Source: Burkholderiaceae bacterium (GTDB taxonomy: Bacteria > Pseudomonadota > Gammaproteobacteria > Burkholderiales > Burkholderiaceae_E). From it: a stretch of 64,000 nucleotides of DNA. The notes under the pieces were generated by a model. It was given only the letters and a program-made list of their open reading frames with translations. It was not told the origin of the DNA and made no database searches. Every line of letters starts with the position of its first letter. The first letter of the stretch is position 1. A program made the translations under genes and the position numbers. Shown piece after piece: positions 21,946-32,100 of this stretch. The stretch covers positions 1 to 64,000 of the forward strand of contig JAGXFR010000028.1 in the NCBI GenBank assembly GCA_024637155.1, written 5' to 3'.

Positions 21946-24357
21946 GTGTCCAAGTTCATAGTGAGAAAGGTTGCGGTGCTCGGCGCCGGCGTGATGGGGG
22001 CGCAGATCGCCGCGCACCTCGTGAATGCGAAAGTCGACGTGATGCTCTTCGATCTGCCCGCGAAGGGCGACGGCCCCCGCAGCGGCATTGCCATCAAGGC
22101 GATCGAGGCACTGCGCAAGCTCAACCCGGCCGCGCTGGGGCATCCTGATCTGGCCGCATTCATCCAGCCCGCCAACTACGATGAGGACCTCGCGGCGCTG
22201 GCCGGTTGCGACCTCGTCATCGAGGCGATCGCCGAGCGGATGGACTGGAAGCACGACCTGTATGCCAAGGTCGCGCCGCATCTCGCGGCGCACGCGATCT
22301 TCGCGACCAACACCTCCGGGCTGTCGATCGCGAAACTCTCCGAGGGCTTCGACAAGGCCACGCGGGGTCGCTTCTGCGGGGTGCACTTCTTCAATCCTCC
22401 GCGCTACATGCACCTCGTCGAACTGATTGCCACGCCGGAAACGCGTCCCGCGATTCTCGACGATCTCGAGACTTTCCTGACGAGTGTGCTGGGCAAGGGA
22501 TGCGTGCGCGCGAAAGACACCCCGAACTTCATCGCCAATCGAGTCGGCACCTTCGGCATGCTCGCGACGATCCATGAGGCGGAGAAATTCGGACTTTCCT
22601 ACGACGTCGTCGACGACCTGACCGGCGAGAAGATGGGGCGTGCGAAATCGGGAACCTTCCGCACCGCCGACATCGTGGGCATCGACACGCTGGCGCACGT
22701 GATCGGCACCATGCAGAAGACGCTGACCGACGATCCCTTCGCCGCCGTCTACGCGACGCCAGCCGTCATCAAGGGGCTGGTGGAGAAGGGTGCGCTCGGC
22801 CAGAAGGCGGGCGGGGGCTTCTACCGCAAGGAAGGCAAGAACATTCTGCGGCTCGATCCGGCCAGCGGCAGCTACGTCGCGGCCGGTGGCAAGGCCGACG
22901 AAACCGTGGCGCGGATCCTCAAGATCAAGGTGCCGGGCGAGCGGCTCGCGAAGCTGCGCGAGTCCACGAACCCGCAGGCGCAGTTCGTCTGGTCGATCAT
23001 CCGCGACAGCCTGCACTATGCGGCGGTCAAGCTTGCCGATATCGCGGACAACGCCCGCGACCTGGACCAGGCGCTGTGCTTCGGCTTCGGGCAAAAGCAG
23101 GGTCCGTTCGAAATCTGGCAGCAGGCGGGCTGGACACAGGTGGCCGGGTGGATCGCCGAGGACATCGCTGCGGGCAAGGCGCTGGCCGACGTGCCGCTGC
23201 CGGCCTGGGTGCTCGAGGGCGCGGTCGCCGAGCGCGGCGGCGTGCATCAGGCCGAGGGTTCCTATGCGCCGGCGACCAAGAGCTTTGTCGGACGCACCGA
23301 TCTGCCCGTTTACCGGCGTCAGGTCTTCCGCTCGCCGATCCACGGCGAAGCCGCCGACGAACCGAAAACGGCGGGCACGACACTCTTCGAGGACGATTCG
23401 ATCCGGCTCTGGACGCTCGCCGAGCGCGGGCTCGACGACGTGGTGATCGCGTCCCTCAAGAGCAAGATGCATACGATCGGACCGGGCGTCACGGCGGGCT
23501 TGCTCAAGGGCCTCGAGATCGCCGAGCGCGAACATCAGGGCCTGGTGATCTGGTCGTCCGACGATCCGTTCTCGGCCGGCGCCGATCTGCAGGCGATGCT
23601 TCCGGTGTTCATGTCCGGTGGCGCCAAGGCGATCGGTCCCGAGGAGAAGAAGCTTCAGGACGCGATGCTGCGGCTGCGCTACGCGCAGGTGCCCACCGTC
23701 GCTGCGGTCTCGGGAATGGCGCTGGGCGGCGGTTGCGAGCTTGCCGTGTACTGCGCGCGTCGCGTCGCCAGCCTCGAGAGCTACATCGGGCTCGTCGAAG
23801 TCGGGGTGGGTCTGATCCCGGGCGGGGGCGGTCTCGCGTACGGTGCGCGCCGCGCTGCCGAGGAACAGGCGCTCGCCCCGGACGCGAACCTGTTCGACTT
23901 CCTCAAGAAGTACTTCATGGCCGCCGGCATGGCGCAGGTTTCCAAGTCGGCGGTCGAGGCGCAGGCGATGGGCTATCTGCTCGCCGACGACAAGATCGTG
24001 TTCAACCGCTACGAGCTGCTCTACACGGCGGTGCGCGAGGCCAAGGCGATGCATGACGCCGGCTATCGTCCGCCCCGGCCGGCGCGTTTCAAGGTGGCGG
24101 GCCGCACCGGGATCGCGACGATCAGCGCGCAGCTCATGAACATGCGCGAAGGAGGATTCATCTCGGCGCACGACTATCACCTCGGGCGCACGATCGCCCA
24201 CGTGATGTGCGGCGGCGACGTCGAACCCGGTTCAATGGTCGATGAGGCCTGGATGATGGCGCTTGAGCGCGAGGGCTTCGTCGGACTGCTGACGCACCCG
24301 AAGACGCAGGAGCGGATCATGGGAATGATGCAGACCGGCAAGCCGGTTCGCAATTGA
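21946..24357 (+). CDS. Fused 3-hydroxyacyl-CoA dehydrogenase/enoyl-CoA hydratase
   Basis: Bifunctional beta-oxidation enzyme of 803 aa carrying out hydration and NAD-linked oxidation of acyl-CoA. The dehydrogenase comes first (Rossmann loop GAGVMG at 13-18; GVHFFNPPRYMHLVELI near 145; NFIANRVGTFGM near 190) and the crotonase domain follows (from about 505: SAGADLQAM, MALGGGCELAVYC, LIPGGGGLAYGARR). This order is the reverse of E. coli FadB and matches the FadN-like branch. The start is GTG 21946 after CGGAGGA; the longer reading frame upstream belongs to the DUF2147 gene on another frame. Thiolase follows 11 nt later. Confidence 0.95.
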   Translation: MSKFIVRKVAVLGAGVMGAQIAAHLVNAKVDVMLFDLPAKGDGPRSGIAIKAIEALRKLNPAALGHPDLAAFIQPANYDEDLAALAGCDLVIEAIAERMDWKHDLYAKVAPHLAAHAIFATNTSGLSIAKLSEGFDKATRGRFCGVHFFNPPRYMHLVELIATPETRPAILDDLETFLTSVLGKGCVRAKDTPNFIANRVGTFGMLATIHEAEKFGLSYDVVDDLTGEKMGRAKSGTFRTADIVGIDTLAHVIGTMQKTLTDDPFAAVYATPAVIKGLVEKGALGQKAGGGFYRKEGKNILRLDPASGSYVAAGGKADETVARILKIKVPGERLAKLRESTNPQAQFVWSIIRDSLHYAAVKLADIADNARDLDQALCFGFGQKQGPFEIWQQAGWTQVAGWIAEDIAAGKALADVPLPAWVLEGAVAERGGVHQAEGSYAPATKSFVGRTDLPVYRRQVFRSPIHGEAADEPKTAGTTLFEDDSIRLWTLAERGLDDVVIASLKSKMHTIGPGVTAGLLKGLEIAEREHQGLVIWSSDDPFSAGADLQAMLPVFMSGGAKAIGPEEKKLQDAMLRLRYAQVPTVAAVSGMALGGGCELAVYCARRVASLESYIGLVEVGVGLIPGGGGLAYGARRAAEEQALAPDANLFDFLKKYFMAAGMAQVSKSAVEAQAMGYLLADDKIVFNRYELLYTAVREAKAMHDAGYRPPRPARFKVAGRTGIATISAQLMNMREGGFISAHDYHLGRTIAHVMCGGDVEPGSMVDEAWMMALEREGFVGLLTHPKTQERIMGMMQTGKPVRN

Positions 24358-24368
24358 GGAGAGCGCCA

Positions 24369-25568
24369 ATGAGTAAGCAAGTGCAGGATGCCTACATCGT
24401 CGCCGCCACGCGCACGCCGATCGGCAAGGCGCCAAAAGGGGCGTTTCGCAACGTGCGGCCGGACGATCTGCTGGTGCACGCGATTCGCAGTGCCATGGCT
24501 CAGGTGCCGACCCTGGACCCCGCCACCATCGAGGACGCCATCATCGGCTGCGCGATGCCCGAGGCGGAACAGGGGCTGAACGTCGCCCGTATCGCGGTGC
24601 TGCTGGCCGGTCTGCCCAATACGGTCGGCGGCGTCACCGTGAACCGCTTCTGCGCATCGGGGCTGACCGCGGTGGCGATGGCGGCGGATCGGATCCGCGT
24701 CGGCGAGTCGGATGTGATCATCGCCGGCGGCGCCGAATCGATGAGCATGGTGCCGATGATGGGCAACAAGCCGTCGATCAACGCGCGCGTGTTCGACGGT
24801 GACGAGAACGTCGGGATCGCGTACGGGATGGGACTGACCGCCGAGCGTGTCGCGCAAAAGTGGAAGGTGGGGCGCGAGGCGCAGGATGCCTTCGCGCTGG
24901 AATCGCACCGTCGGGCGATCGCCGCACAGCAGGCGGGGCACTTCGCCGCGGAGATCAGTCCCTACGAGTTCGTCGAGAAGTTCCCGAATCTGGCGAGCGG
25001 CGAGATCAGCTCGACCAGCCGTCGCGTGGAACTCGACGAGGGTCCGCGCGCGGATTCGAATGCCGAGGCGCTGGCGAAGCTGCGCCCGGTGTTCGCCGCC
25101 AAGGGCAGCGTCACGGCTGCAAACAGCTCGCAGATGTCGGATGGCGCCGGCGCGCTGATCCTGGTGAGTGAGCGCATTCTCAAGCAGTTCAACCTGACTC
25201 CGCTCGCGCGCTTCGTCTCGTTCGCGGTGCGCGGCGTGCCGCCCGAGATCATGGGAATCGGCCCGAAGGAGGCGATCCCCGCGGCGCTGCGCAGCGCCGG
25301 CCTGAAGCAGGAAGATCTGGGCTGGATCGAGTTGAACGAGGCTTTCGCGGCGCAGGCGCTGGCGGTGATCGGCGACTTGGGGCTGAACCCCGAGTTGGTC
25401 AATCCGATGGGCGGCGCGATCGCGCTCGGGCACCCGCTGGGCGCCACGGGAGCCATCCGCTCCGCGACGCTGCTGCACGCGATGCAGCGCCAGAAGCTGC
25501 GCTACGGAATGGTCACGATGTGCGTCGGCACCGGAATGGGTGCCGCCGGGATCTTCGAGCGCCTCTAG
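24369..25568 (+). CDS. Acetyl-CoA C-acyltransferase (thiolase, FadA-like)
   Basis: Degradative thiolase of 399 aa that cleaves 3-ketoacyl-CoA. The catalytic set is complete: nucleophile Cys95 in NRFCASGL, His355 in GGAIALGHPLGATG and Cys385 in CVGTGMGAAG. The start ATG 24369 follows GAGGAGAGCGCCA. It is 11 nt after the dehydrogenase/hydratase gene, the partner with which it would form the trifunctional complex. The stop codon is embedded in a 6-bp hairpin that encloses the next gene's putative start. Confidence 0.96.
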   Translation: MSKQVQDAYIVAATRTPIGKAPKGAFRNVRPDDLLVHAIRSAMAQVPTLDPATIEDAIIGCAMPEAEQGLNVARIAVLLAGLPNTVGGVTVNRFCASGLTAVAMAADRIRVGESDVIIAGGAESMSMVPMMGNKPSINARVFDGDENVGIAYGMGLTAERVAQKWKVGREAQDAFALESHRRAIAAQQAGHFAAEISPYEFVEKFPNLASGEISSTSRRVELDEGPRADSNAEALAKLRPVFAAKGSVTAANSSQMSDGAGALILVSERILKQFNLTPLARFVSFAVRGVPPEIMGIGPKEAIPAALRSAGLKQEDLGWIELNEAFAAQALAVIGDLGLNPELVNPMGGAIALGHPLGATGAIRSATLLHAMQRQKLRYGMVTMCVGTGMGAAGIFERL

Positions 25569-25573
25569 CCGCC

Positions 25574-26464
25574 GTGTCGGCGGCACATGGCGAGGCCGTG
25601 CGATTGCGCACGGCCGACGGGGCCGAGATCGCCGCGTACTGGCACGAAGCACCGGGAACGGTGCGCGCGGTGGTGGTGGTGGCCGCGGCGATGGGCGTGC
25701 GTCAGGACTTCTACGCCGCGTTCGGGCGCTGGATGGCCGAGCGTGGCATCGCCGTGCTGACCTTCGACTTCCGGGGCATCGGCGACTCCGCCCCGCGCAG
25801 GATGCGCGGCTTCTCCGCCGACCTGTTCGACTGGGCACGGCGCGACGCGGCGGCGGCACTGGCGGCCGCGGAATCGCGCCACCCCGACGTGCCCGTGCAC
25901 TGGTTTGGCCACAGCCTGGGCAGCCAGATCTTCGGGCTGATTCCAGGTCATGAGCGCGTCGCCTCGATGATCACGGTTGGCACCGGCAGCGGCTACTGGC
26001 GCACACACGCGCCGCGGCTGCGCATTCCGGCGCTGTTGCTCTGGTACGTGATCGCGCCGCTCGCGATCGCCATCGCCGGCTACTTTCCCGGCGCCCGGCT
26101 GCGCGTGATCGGCGATGTGCCGGCCGGCGCAATGTGGGGCTGGCGGCGCTGGTGCCTGCATCCGCTCTATCTCGGCGGGGAGGGCGCGGCGTTGCGAGCG
26201 GAACTCGCCGGGGTCACGCAGCCTGTTGCCGCGCTGCTGTTTCGCGACGATGAGATGATGACGCTCGAGAGCCTGCACCGGCTGTTCGCGCTATATTCGT
26301 CGGCGCGTGTCGCGTTTCGGGTGTTCGCGCCGTCGCGCTTCGGACTGTCCGGCGTCGGGCACTTCGGGTTCTTCCGGCAGCGCAACGGAGATTCGCTCTG
26401 GCCAATCGTGCTCGACTGGGTCGACCGGGGAGAACTCCCGGATGAGAATAAAGGAGACAGGTAA
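25574..26464 (+). CDS. Alpha/beta hydrolase (COG4757-like)
   Basis: Serine hydrolase-fold protein of about 296 aa. The nucleophile elbow is GHSLGSQ near residue 118, with the GIGDSAPRRMRGFSADLFDWARRD segment before it and a late Asp (FRDDEMM) and His (GVGHFGFF) completing a possible triad. One hydrophobic stretch (LLLWYVIAPLAIAIAGYF) is present. The substrate is unknown; position in the operon suggests an ester or thioester. The start is uncertain: GTG 25574 lies in the loop of a hairpin (25568-25584) without a Shine-Dalgarno, while in-frame GTG 25598 is an alternative. The stop overlaps the next ATG (TAATG). Confidence 0.8.
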   Translation: MSAAHGEAVRLRTADGAEIAAYWHEAPGTVRAVVVVAAAMGVRQDFYAAFGRWMAERGIAVLTFDFRGIGDSAPRRMRGFSADLFDWARRDAAAALAAAESRHPDVPVHWFGHSLGSQIFGLIPGHERVASMITVGTGSGYWRTHAPRLRIPALLLWYVIAPLAIAIAGYFPGARLRVIGDVPAGAMWGWRRWCLHPLYLGGEGAALRAELAGVTQPVAALLFRDDEMMTLESLHRLFALYSSARVAFRVFAPSRFGLSGVGHFGFFRQRNGDSLWPIVLDWVDRGELPDENKGDR

Positions 26465-27225
26465 TGGGGATCGGCAGGGAACGCGAAGGGGCGGTGCTGG
26501 TATTGCGCTTCGAGAGACTGGATCGCAAGAATGCGCTGACCGCGCCGATGTACGCGGATCTGGCCGACGCGCTGGAGGAGGCCGCGGCAGACGACGGAAC
26601 ACGGGTGGTCGTTTTCGCGGGGGACCCGAGCGTATTCACGGCGGGCAACGACCTGGGCGACTTCCTCGCCAATCCGCCCCACGACGAGGACGCGCCGGTG
26701 TTTCGCTTCCTGCGCGAGATCGCATCCTTTCCCAAGCCACTGGTGGCGGCCGTGTGCGGCCCGGCGGTGGGCGTGGGTACCACGCTGCTGCTGCACTGTG
26801 AACTGGTCTACGCGGGCGAGAACGCGCAATTCATTCTTCCCTTCGTCAACCTCGGCGTCTGCCCGGAGGCTGCGTCGACCCTGCTGCTGCCGGCGCTCGC
26901 GGGCTACGTGCGGGCGGCCGAAAAGCTGCTGCTGGGAGAACTGTTCAGCGCGCTCGAGGCGTACGAGATGGGCCTGGTGAACCGGGTCCTGCCGCCGGAC
27001 GAGGTCGAGGGCTTCGCCCGCGCGCAGGCCCAGAAGCTCGCGGCCAAGCCGCTCGCTTCGGTGCTCGAGACCAAGCGCCTGATGAAGCGCGCCCAGGGCG
27101 CGCTGGTGGCCGAGACCATGGCCGAGGAGGGCGCCGTGTTCAGCCGCATGCTCACCGAACCGGCCGCGCGCGAGGCCTTCATGGCCTTCATGCAGAAGCG
27201 CAAGCCCGACTTCTCGCAGCTCTGA
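26464..27225 (+). CDS. Enoyl-CoA hydratase/isomerase family protein
   Basis: Crotonase-fold protein of 253 aa, second hydratase of the operon. Oxyanion-hole regions are FTAGNDLGDFL and AVCGPAVGVGTTLLLHC; the usual catalytic Glu region reads FVNLGVCPEAASTLLLP, with a Glu in CPEA. The N-terminal RLDRKNALTAPMYADL matches enoyl-CoA isomerase-like members, so it may act on unsaturated fatty acids. It is translationally coupled to the hydrolase through TAATG, with AAAGGAGA just upstream. It is the last gene of the operon, convergent with the nitronate monooxygenase gene. Confidence 0.9.
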   Translation: MGIGREREGAVLVLRFERLDRKNALTAPMYADLADALEEAAADDGTRVVVFAGDPSVFTAGNDLGDFLANPPHDEDAPVFRFLREIASFPKPLVAAVCGPAVGVGTTLLLHCELVYAGENAQFILPFVNLGVCPEAASTLLLPALAGYVRAAEKLLLGELFSALEAYEMGLVNRVLPPDEVEGFARAQAQKLAAKPLASVLETKRLMKRAQGALVAETMAEEGAVFSRMLTEPAAREAFMAFMQKRKPDFSQL

Positions 27226-27248
27226 GCGGGCGCGAACGTGTTGCCCGC
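27226..27248 (+). terminator. Hairpin at the end of the beta-oxidation operon
   Basis: Six-bp stem GCGGGC/GCCCGC with an 11-nt loop directly after the stop codon, between convergent genes. Weak, without a T-tract. Confidence 0.3.
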
Positions 27249-27285
27249 AGCGATCGACTCGCCGCGGGTGTGCCGCCGCCGATCC

Positions 27286-28239
27286 CTATGCCGCGACCCG
27301 CTGCCGCGCGGCCTGGTACTGGGCGAAGAGCCTCGCGATGAACTGCGCGGCGCCGGGCACTTCGTGAATCGCACCGATTCCCTGGCCGGATCCCCAGACG
27401 TCGCGCCACGCCTTCTTGTCGCCGCCCGACGAAAAACTCATCTTGCTCGGGTCGCTTTCGGGCAGATGCTCGGGGTCGAGCCCGATGTTGACGATCGAAG
27501 GCCGCAGGTAGTTGCCGTGCACCCCGGTGAACAGATTGGTGTAGATGATGTCTTCGGCGCCGCACTCGACGAGCGCCTGCTTGTATGCCGCGCTCGCGTT
27601 GGCTTCCTGCGTCGCGATGAAGGCCGAGCCGATGTAGGCGAAGTCCGCGCCCATCGCCCGGGCGGCGAGCACGCCTTCCCCGGTGGCGATCGACCCGGCC
27701 AGCACCAGCGGTCCGTCGAACCACTGGCGGGTTTCCTCGACCAGGGCGAAGGGCGAGGTCGTACCCGCATGGCCACCGGCGCCGGCGGCCACGAGAATGA
27801 GTCCGTCGGCGCCCTTCTCGATCGCCTTGCGGGCGAACTTCTGGTTGATCACGTCGTGCAGCACGACGCCGCCGTAGGAATGGATCGCGTCGTTCACGTC
27901 GGTGCGCGCGCCCAGCGAGGTGATGACGATCGGCACCTTGTACTTCACGCACATCGCCAGATCGTGCTCGAGGCGGTCGTTGGACTTGTGGACGATCTGG
28001 TTGACGGCGAACGGGGCGGCGGGCCGATCGGGATGCGCCCGGTTCCACGCGTCGAGCTCGCCGGTGATGCGGATCAGCCACTGCTCCAGGACTTCCGCAG
28101 GCCGCGCGTTGAGCGCCGGGAACGAGCCGATGACGCCCGCCGTGCATTGGGCGATCACCAGGTCCGGGTTCGAGATGATGAACAGCGGCGACCCGATGAC
28201 CGGCATCGGGAGTTCATTGGCGAGCGTCTGAAGGTTCAT
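27286..28239 (-). CDS. Nitronate monooxygenase (2-nitropropane dioxygenase-like)
   Basis: FMN-dependent TIM-barrel protein of 317 aa in the nitronate monooxygenase family, oxidising nitroalkanes/nitronates. It starts MNLQTLANELPMPVIGSPLFIIS; FMN-binding regions include GADGLILVAAGAGGHAGTTS and GPLVLAGSIATGEGVLAARAMGADFAYIGSAF. The physiological substrate is not known and may be propionate-3-nitronate or another nitronate. It is a single minus-strand gene between the fatty-acid operon and a divergent SGNH hydrolase gene, 50 nt away; TACTAT at 28270-28275 in that gap could serve either direction. Confidence 0.9.
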   Translation of the reverse strand: MNLQTLANELPMPVIGSPLFIISNPDLVIAQCTAGVIGSFPALNARPAEVLEQWLIRITGELDAWNRAHPDRPAAPFAVNQIVHKSNDRLEHDLAMCVKYKVPIVITSLGARTDVNDAIHSYGGVVLHDVINQKFARKAIEKGADGLILVAAGAGGHAGTTSPFALVEETRQWFDGPLVLAGSIATGEGVLAARAMGADFAYIGSAFIATQEANASAAYKQALVECGAEDIIYTNLFTGVHGNYLRPSIVNIGLDPEHLPESDPSKMSFSSGGDKKAWRDVWGSGQGIGAIHEVPGAAQFIARLFAQYQAARQRVAA

Positions 28240-28289
28240 GGTCGACTCTGCAATAGGGACATCGAAGAATACTATGGGCGGGGCGCGCC

Positions 28290-29024
28290 GTGATCGAGGA
28301 CTGGGTCGCGCTCGTGCTCGCCCCGCTGCTCATTGCGCAGGGGCGCGCTGCGCGACGCGCGGCGCTGGTTCTTTCCGAGGCTGCGGGGCCGCGGGCCGGA
28401 CGACAGGGCGGCGGAAATACCGCTCTGCGCGTGCTTGTGCTCGGCGATTCGGCGGCGGCGGGCGTCGGTGTGACGACGCAGGACGAGGCGCTCGCCGGGC
28501 AGCTGGTGCGTGCCCTGCACGCCGCGTTGCCGGGAACGATGATCGAGTGGCGACTGGTGGCGCGCACCGGGGTGAACACGCGCGCGGCACTTGCGATGCT
28601 GCGCCAGGAATCCCCGGAACGCTTCGATCTGGCCGTCGTCGCGTTGGGCGTCAATGACGTGACCGCCGGGGCCCGCATCGCCCGCTGGCTCGGGGCGATG
28701 GCGGCGCTGGTGGCGGAGCTGCGCGCGAACTGGGGCGTGCGCGAGGTGTTCCTCTCGGGCCTGCCGCCGATGCGCCGCTTTCCCCTGCTCCCGCAGCCGC
28801 TGCGCTGGTACCTCGGCGCGCGCGCGCGTCGCTTCGACGCGGCGCTTGCCGCCTGGGCGCAGGAGCGCGAAGGGCTGCATCACGTGGCCCTGCCCGACGG
28901 TTCGCCCGCGATGATCGCGCCCGACGGCTTCCACCCGGGCCCCGCAGCCTGCGCACTCTGGGCGCGCGAACTGGCTCGGAACATCGTCGCCGCCCAAGGC
29001 GTCTCAATGACTGGAAAAACCTAG
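28290..29024 (+). CDS. SGNH/GDSL hydrolase
   Basis: Esterase-fold protein of 244 aa with all four SGNH blocks: block I VLGDSAAAGVG (nucleophile Ser), Gly in the VARTGVNTRA region, block III ALGVNDV, and block V DGFHPG with the Asp-His pair. The N-terminal hydrophobic segment WVALVLAPLLIAQG may be a membrane anchor, with the catalytic domain facing the periplasm. GTG 28290 is the start. Substrate unknown. It is convergent with nrdJ; the shared terminator lies 17 nt past its stop. Confidence 0.87.
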   Translation: MIEDWVALVLAPLLIAQGRAARRAALVLSEAAGPRAGRQGGGNTALRVLVLGDSAAAGVGVTTQDEALAGQLVRALHAALPGTMIEWRLVARTGVNTRAALAMLRQESPERFDLAVVALGVNDVTAGARIARWLGAMAALVAELRANWGVREVFLSGLPPMRRFPLLPQPLRWYLGARARRFDAALAAWAQEREGLHHVALPDGSPAMIAPDGFHPGPAACALWARELARNIVAAQGVSMTGKT

Positions 29025-29040
29025 GCCAGGCAAGAAAAAA

Positions 29041-29064
29041 GGCCCGCCAAGAAAATGGCGGGCC
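29041..29064 (-). terminator. Rho-independent terminator of nrdJ
   Basis: Nine-bp stem GGCCCGCCA/TGGCGGGCC with a 6-nt loop. Read on the minus strand it is followed by a run of T (the A-rich tract at 29034-29040 of the plus strand), making a textbook terminator 65 nt after the nrdJ stop. Confidence 0.85.
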
Positions 29065-29128
29065 CGATGAGCAGGTCGCAGTTTATGGGGTAACGCACAC
29101 GGGGGATTCCCCCCGCCCCGCCTCGTTG

Positions 29129-32100
29129 CTAGCCGCAGGCCCCCACGTGGCCGCAGGCAGTGCAGAAATCGCAGCCGTCCTTGCGGATCATCGTCTTGTT
29201 GTGGCACTCGGGGCAGCGCTTGCCGGCGATCGGCTTGATCGAAGCCTCGGTGGCGGTCGCTTCGCTCGAGGGCACCGCGAGGATTCCCGCGTTGGCGGTC
29301 GGGTAGCCCTCCTCGTTGAGGATGCCGAGCATCGCGTAGCGGTGGATCACCAGTTGCGCGAGGTACGCGACCGTCGAGGGCCAGCTGCGCGACTTTTCGG
29401 AACCGGGAATCCGGGCAAAGAAGTCGCCGTTGGGCTCGGTGTACTTGAGCAGCTTGCGCAGCTTCATTCCCACCCACGCCGGATCGTAGACCCGCATGTC
29501 CAGCGAGAGCAGCTTGCACAGTCCGTCGAGCACCCGCGGGTACTCGCCCGAGAGCCACATCGAATAGGGCCGGCGCTGCCCGCCGGGCATCACCAGTTCC
29601 TTGAGGAACAGCACGAAGTCGTCGCCGGTGCTCGAGTTGAGCACGTCGACGGTCCAGCTCAGCGTTCCGTTCGGGCCGGCCTTGGGCTCCTTGAGTCCGA
29701 TGAGCGCGTCGATCACCGGCGTGTCGCCAGCCTCGGTCTCGTCGAAGGCGCCGAGCTCGTTGCAGCGGTAGCGCACCAGGCGGGCGAAGCCGGCCACCAG
29801 GCTGGGCACGGGGACCATTTCGCCACTGGGCGGCATCGCCAGTTCGAAAGCGTCATCTCCCGAGGCCTTCTCGAGGGCCGCGAGCTTGACGTCGAGCCAG
29901 CGCCGGTCGGCGGCCCGCATGTCCATCGACAGCGTCTTGGCGACCGCGCCCAACCCGCGGGGCTGCTCGGCGCCGTTGACCCAGACTTCGAAGGGGTAGG
30001 GCTTGCCGTTTTCGATGTGTCCGATGAAGACCGCGAACTTGCCGTGCGGATGATCGATCGCGTAGGTGCGCGACGGATTGCCGTCGGCCAGCTTCGGGCG
30101 GCCGGGCCAGCGCAGGCTGGCGAGCGGCGGGGACGGGGCCTTCTCGAGGATCAGTCGCCGGTCCGGGTCGAGGAACTCCACGTCGGGCTTCTCGGCGGTC
30201 GCCGTCGACGGGGCAACTTCGAGCACCGAACCCAGCACCGAGTTGGGGCGATAGGTCGTGATGCCCTTCAGGCCGGCCCGCCAGGCTTCGAGATAGAGGT
30301 TCTCGAAGAGCTCGAAGGGATAGTCCTCGGGGACGTTGACGGTCTTGCTGATCGCCGCGTCGATAAAGGGCTGCACCACCGCACTCATGCGCATGTGGTC
30401 CATTGCCTGCATCTCGAGCGCCGAGACGAAGGCCGGGGTGAGCATTGCACAGCGCGCGCCATCCTCGGCGAGGAACACCTTGCCGGGCGCGAGCTTGCGT
30501 GCCGGGTCGAAGGGCACCATCCGGATGTCGTCACCCAGCCCGCAATGGTGGCGAAACACCCGGTAGGCGTGATCCTCGACCAGATAGGTCTGCAGGCTGT
30601 TGTCGGCCATGCGCTTCTTGCGGCTGTAGAACCAGCTGAACGCCGGTTCGATGCCGTTGGAGGCGTTGTCGGCGAACGCCAACGAGATCGTGCCGGTCGG
30701 CGCGATGGCCAGCAGATGGCTGTTGCGGATTCCGTGCTCACGGATCGCCGCCTTGATCGAATCCGGCAGGCGCGACGCGAAGGACGGCGCCGCCAGATAC
30801 TTCTCGGCGTCGAACAGCGGGAAGGCGCCCTTTTCCCTGGCCAGATCCACCGAGGCCAGATAGGCGGAGTCACGCATCTGCGCCGAAATGCGGCTCGCCA
30901 GCAGGCGGCCGGCGTCCGAGTCATAGCGCAGGTTGAGCATCACCAGCACGTCGCCCAGCCCCGTGAAGCCCAGGCCGATGCGGCGCTTGGCCTGCGCCTC
31001 CTTCAATTGCTGATCCAGCGGCCAGACGGTGGCGTCGAGCACGTTGTCGAGCATGCGCACCGCAACCGCGCAGTTGGCGCCGAAGCGCTCGAAGTCAAAA
31101 CTTGCGCCCGGCTCGAATGCGTCGTCGACGAAACGCGTCAGGTCGACGCTCCCCAGGTCGCAGCAGCCGTAGGCGGGCAGTGCCTGCTCGCCGCAGGGAT
31201 TGGTCGCGTCGATTCTCTCGCAGTAGCGCAGGTTGTTGTCGCGGTTGATCATGTCGATGAACAGCACGCCCGGCTCGGCGTGGTCATAGGTGCTGCTCAT
31301 GATCTGGCGCCACAGGTCTCGTGCCGGCACCGTCCGATAGACCCACTTGCCCTCGGCGTTGCACACGGGTTCCGGCTCGCCGTCACGCGTGCTGGGCCGG
31401 GATTCGTGGACCAGTTCCCACGGACCGTCGGCCTCGAGCGCGCGCATGAAGGAATCAGTCACCGCGACCGACATGTTGAAGTTGCGCAGGTCGCCGGTGG
31501 CTTTCGCGTGAATGAACTCTTCGACGTCGGGATGGTCGCAGCGCAGCACACCCATCTGCGCGCCGCGGCGCGATCCCGCCGATTCGACCGTCTCGCACGA
31601 GCGATCGAACACGTTCATGTATGACACCGGGCCGCTGGCGCGGCTGTTGGTGCCCTTCACCCAGGCGCCGCGCGGACGGATCCGCGAAAAGTCGTAACCG
31701 ACTCCGCCGCCGCGGCGCATCGTTTCGGCCGCTTGCGCGAGCGCGTCGTAGATCCCGACCCGCTCCCCGTCGCCACAGATGCAGTCGTCGATCGGCTGGA
31801 CGAAGCAGTTGATCAGCGTCGCCACCAGGTCGGTGCCCGCCGCCGAGTTGATCCGGCCGCCGGGAATGAAGCCGTCGGTCATCGCGCGGTGGAAGACCTC
31901 CTCCCACTCGAGACGGCAGTCCGGGACCTCGACCGCGGCGAGCGCGCGCGCCACGCGCTGACGAACTTCGTCGACGCTGGTCTCGCCCGCTTTCGCGTAT
32001 TTTTCGAGGAGTACGTCCGCCGAGATGTCCTGCGGAGGGAGTTCAGGGCCGCCGTGACGGCGGAGAGAGAGCGCGTCTTCGAGTTTCAAGAAGGACTCCA

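Noticed and set aside
21820-24201. 793-aa minus-strand open frame
   Set aside because: Antisense shadow of the hydroxyacyl-CoA dehydrogenase/hydratase gene, whose own frame has complete catalytic motifs.
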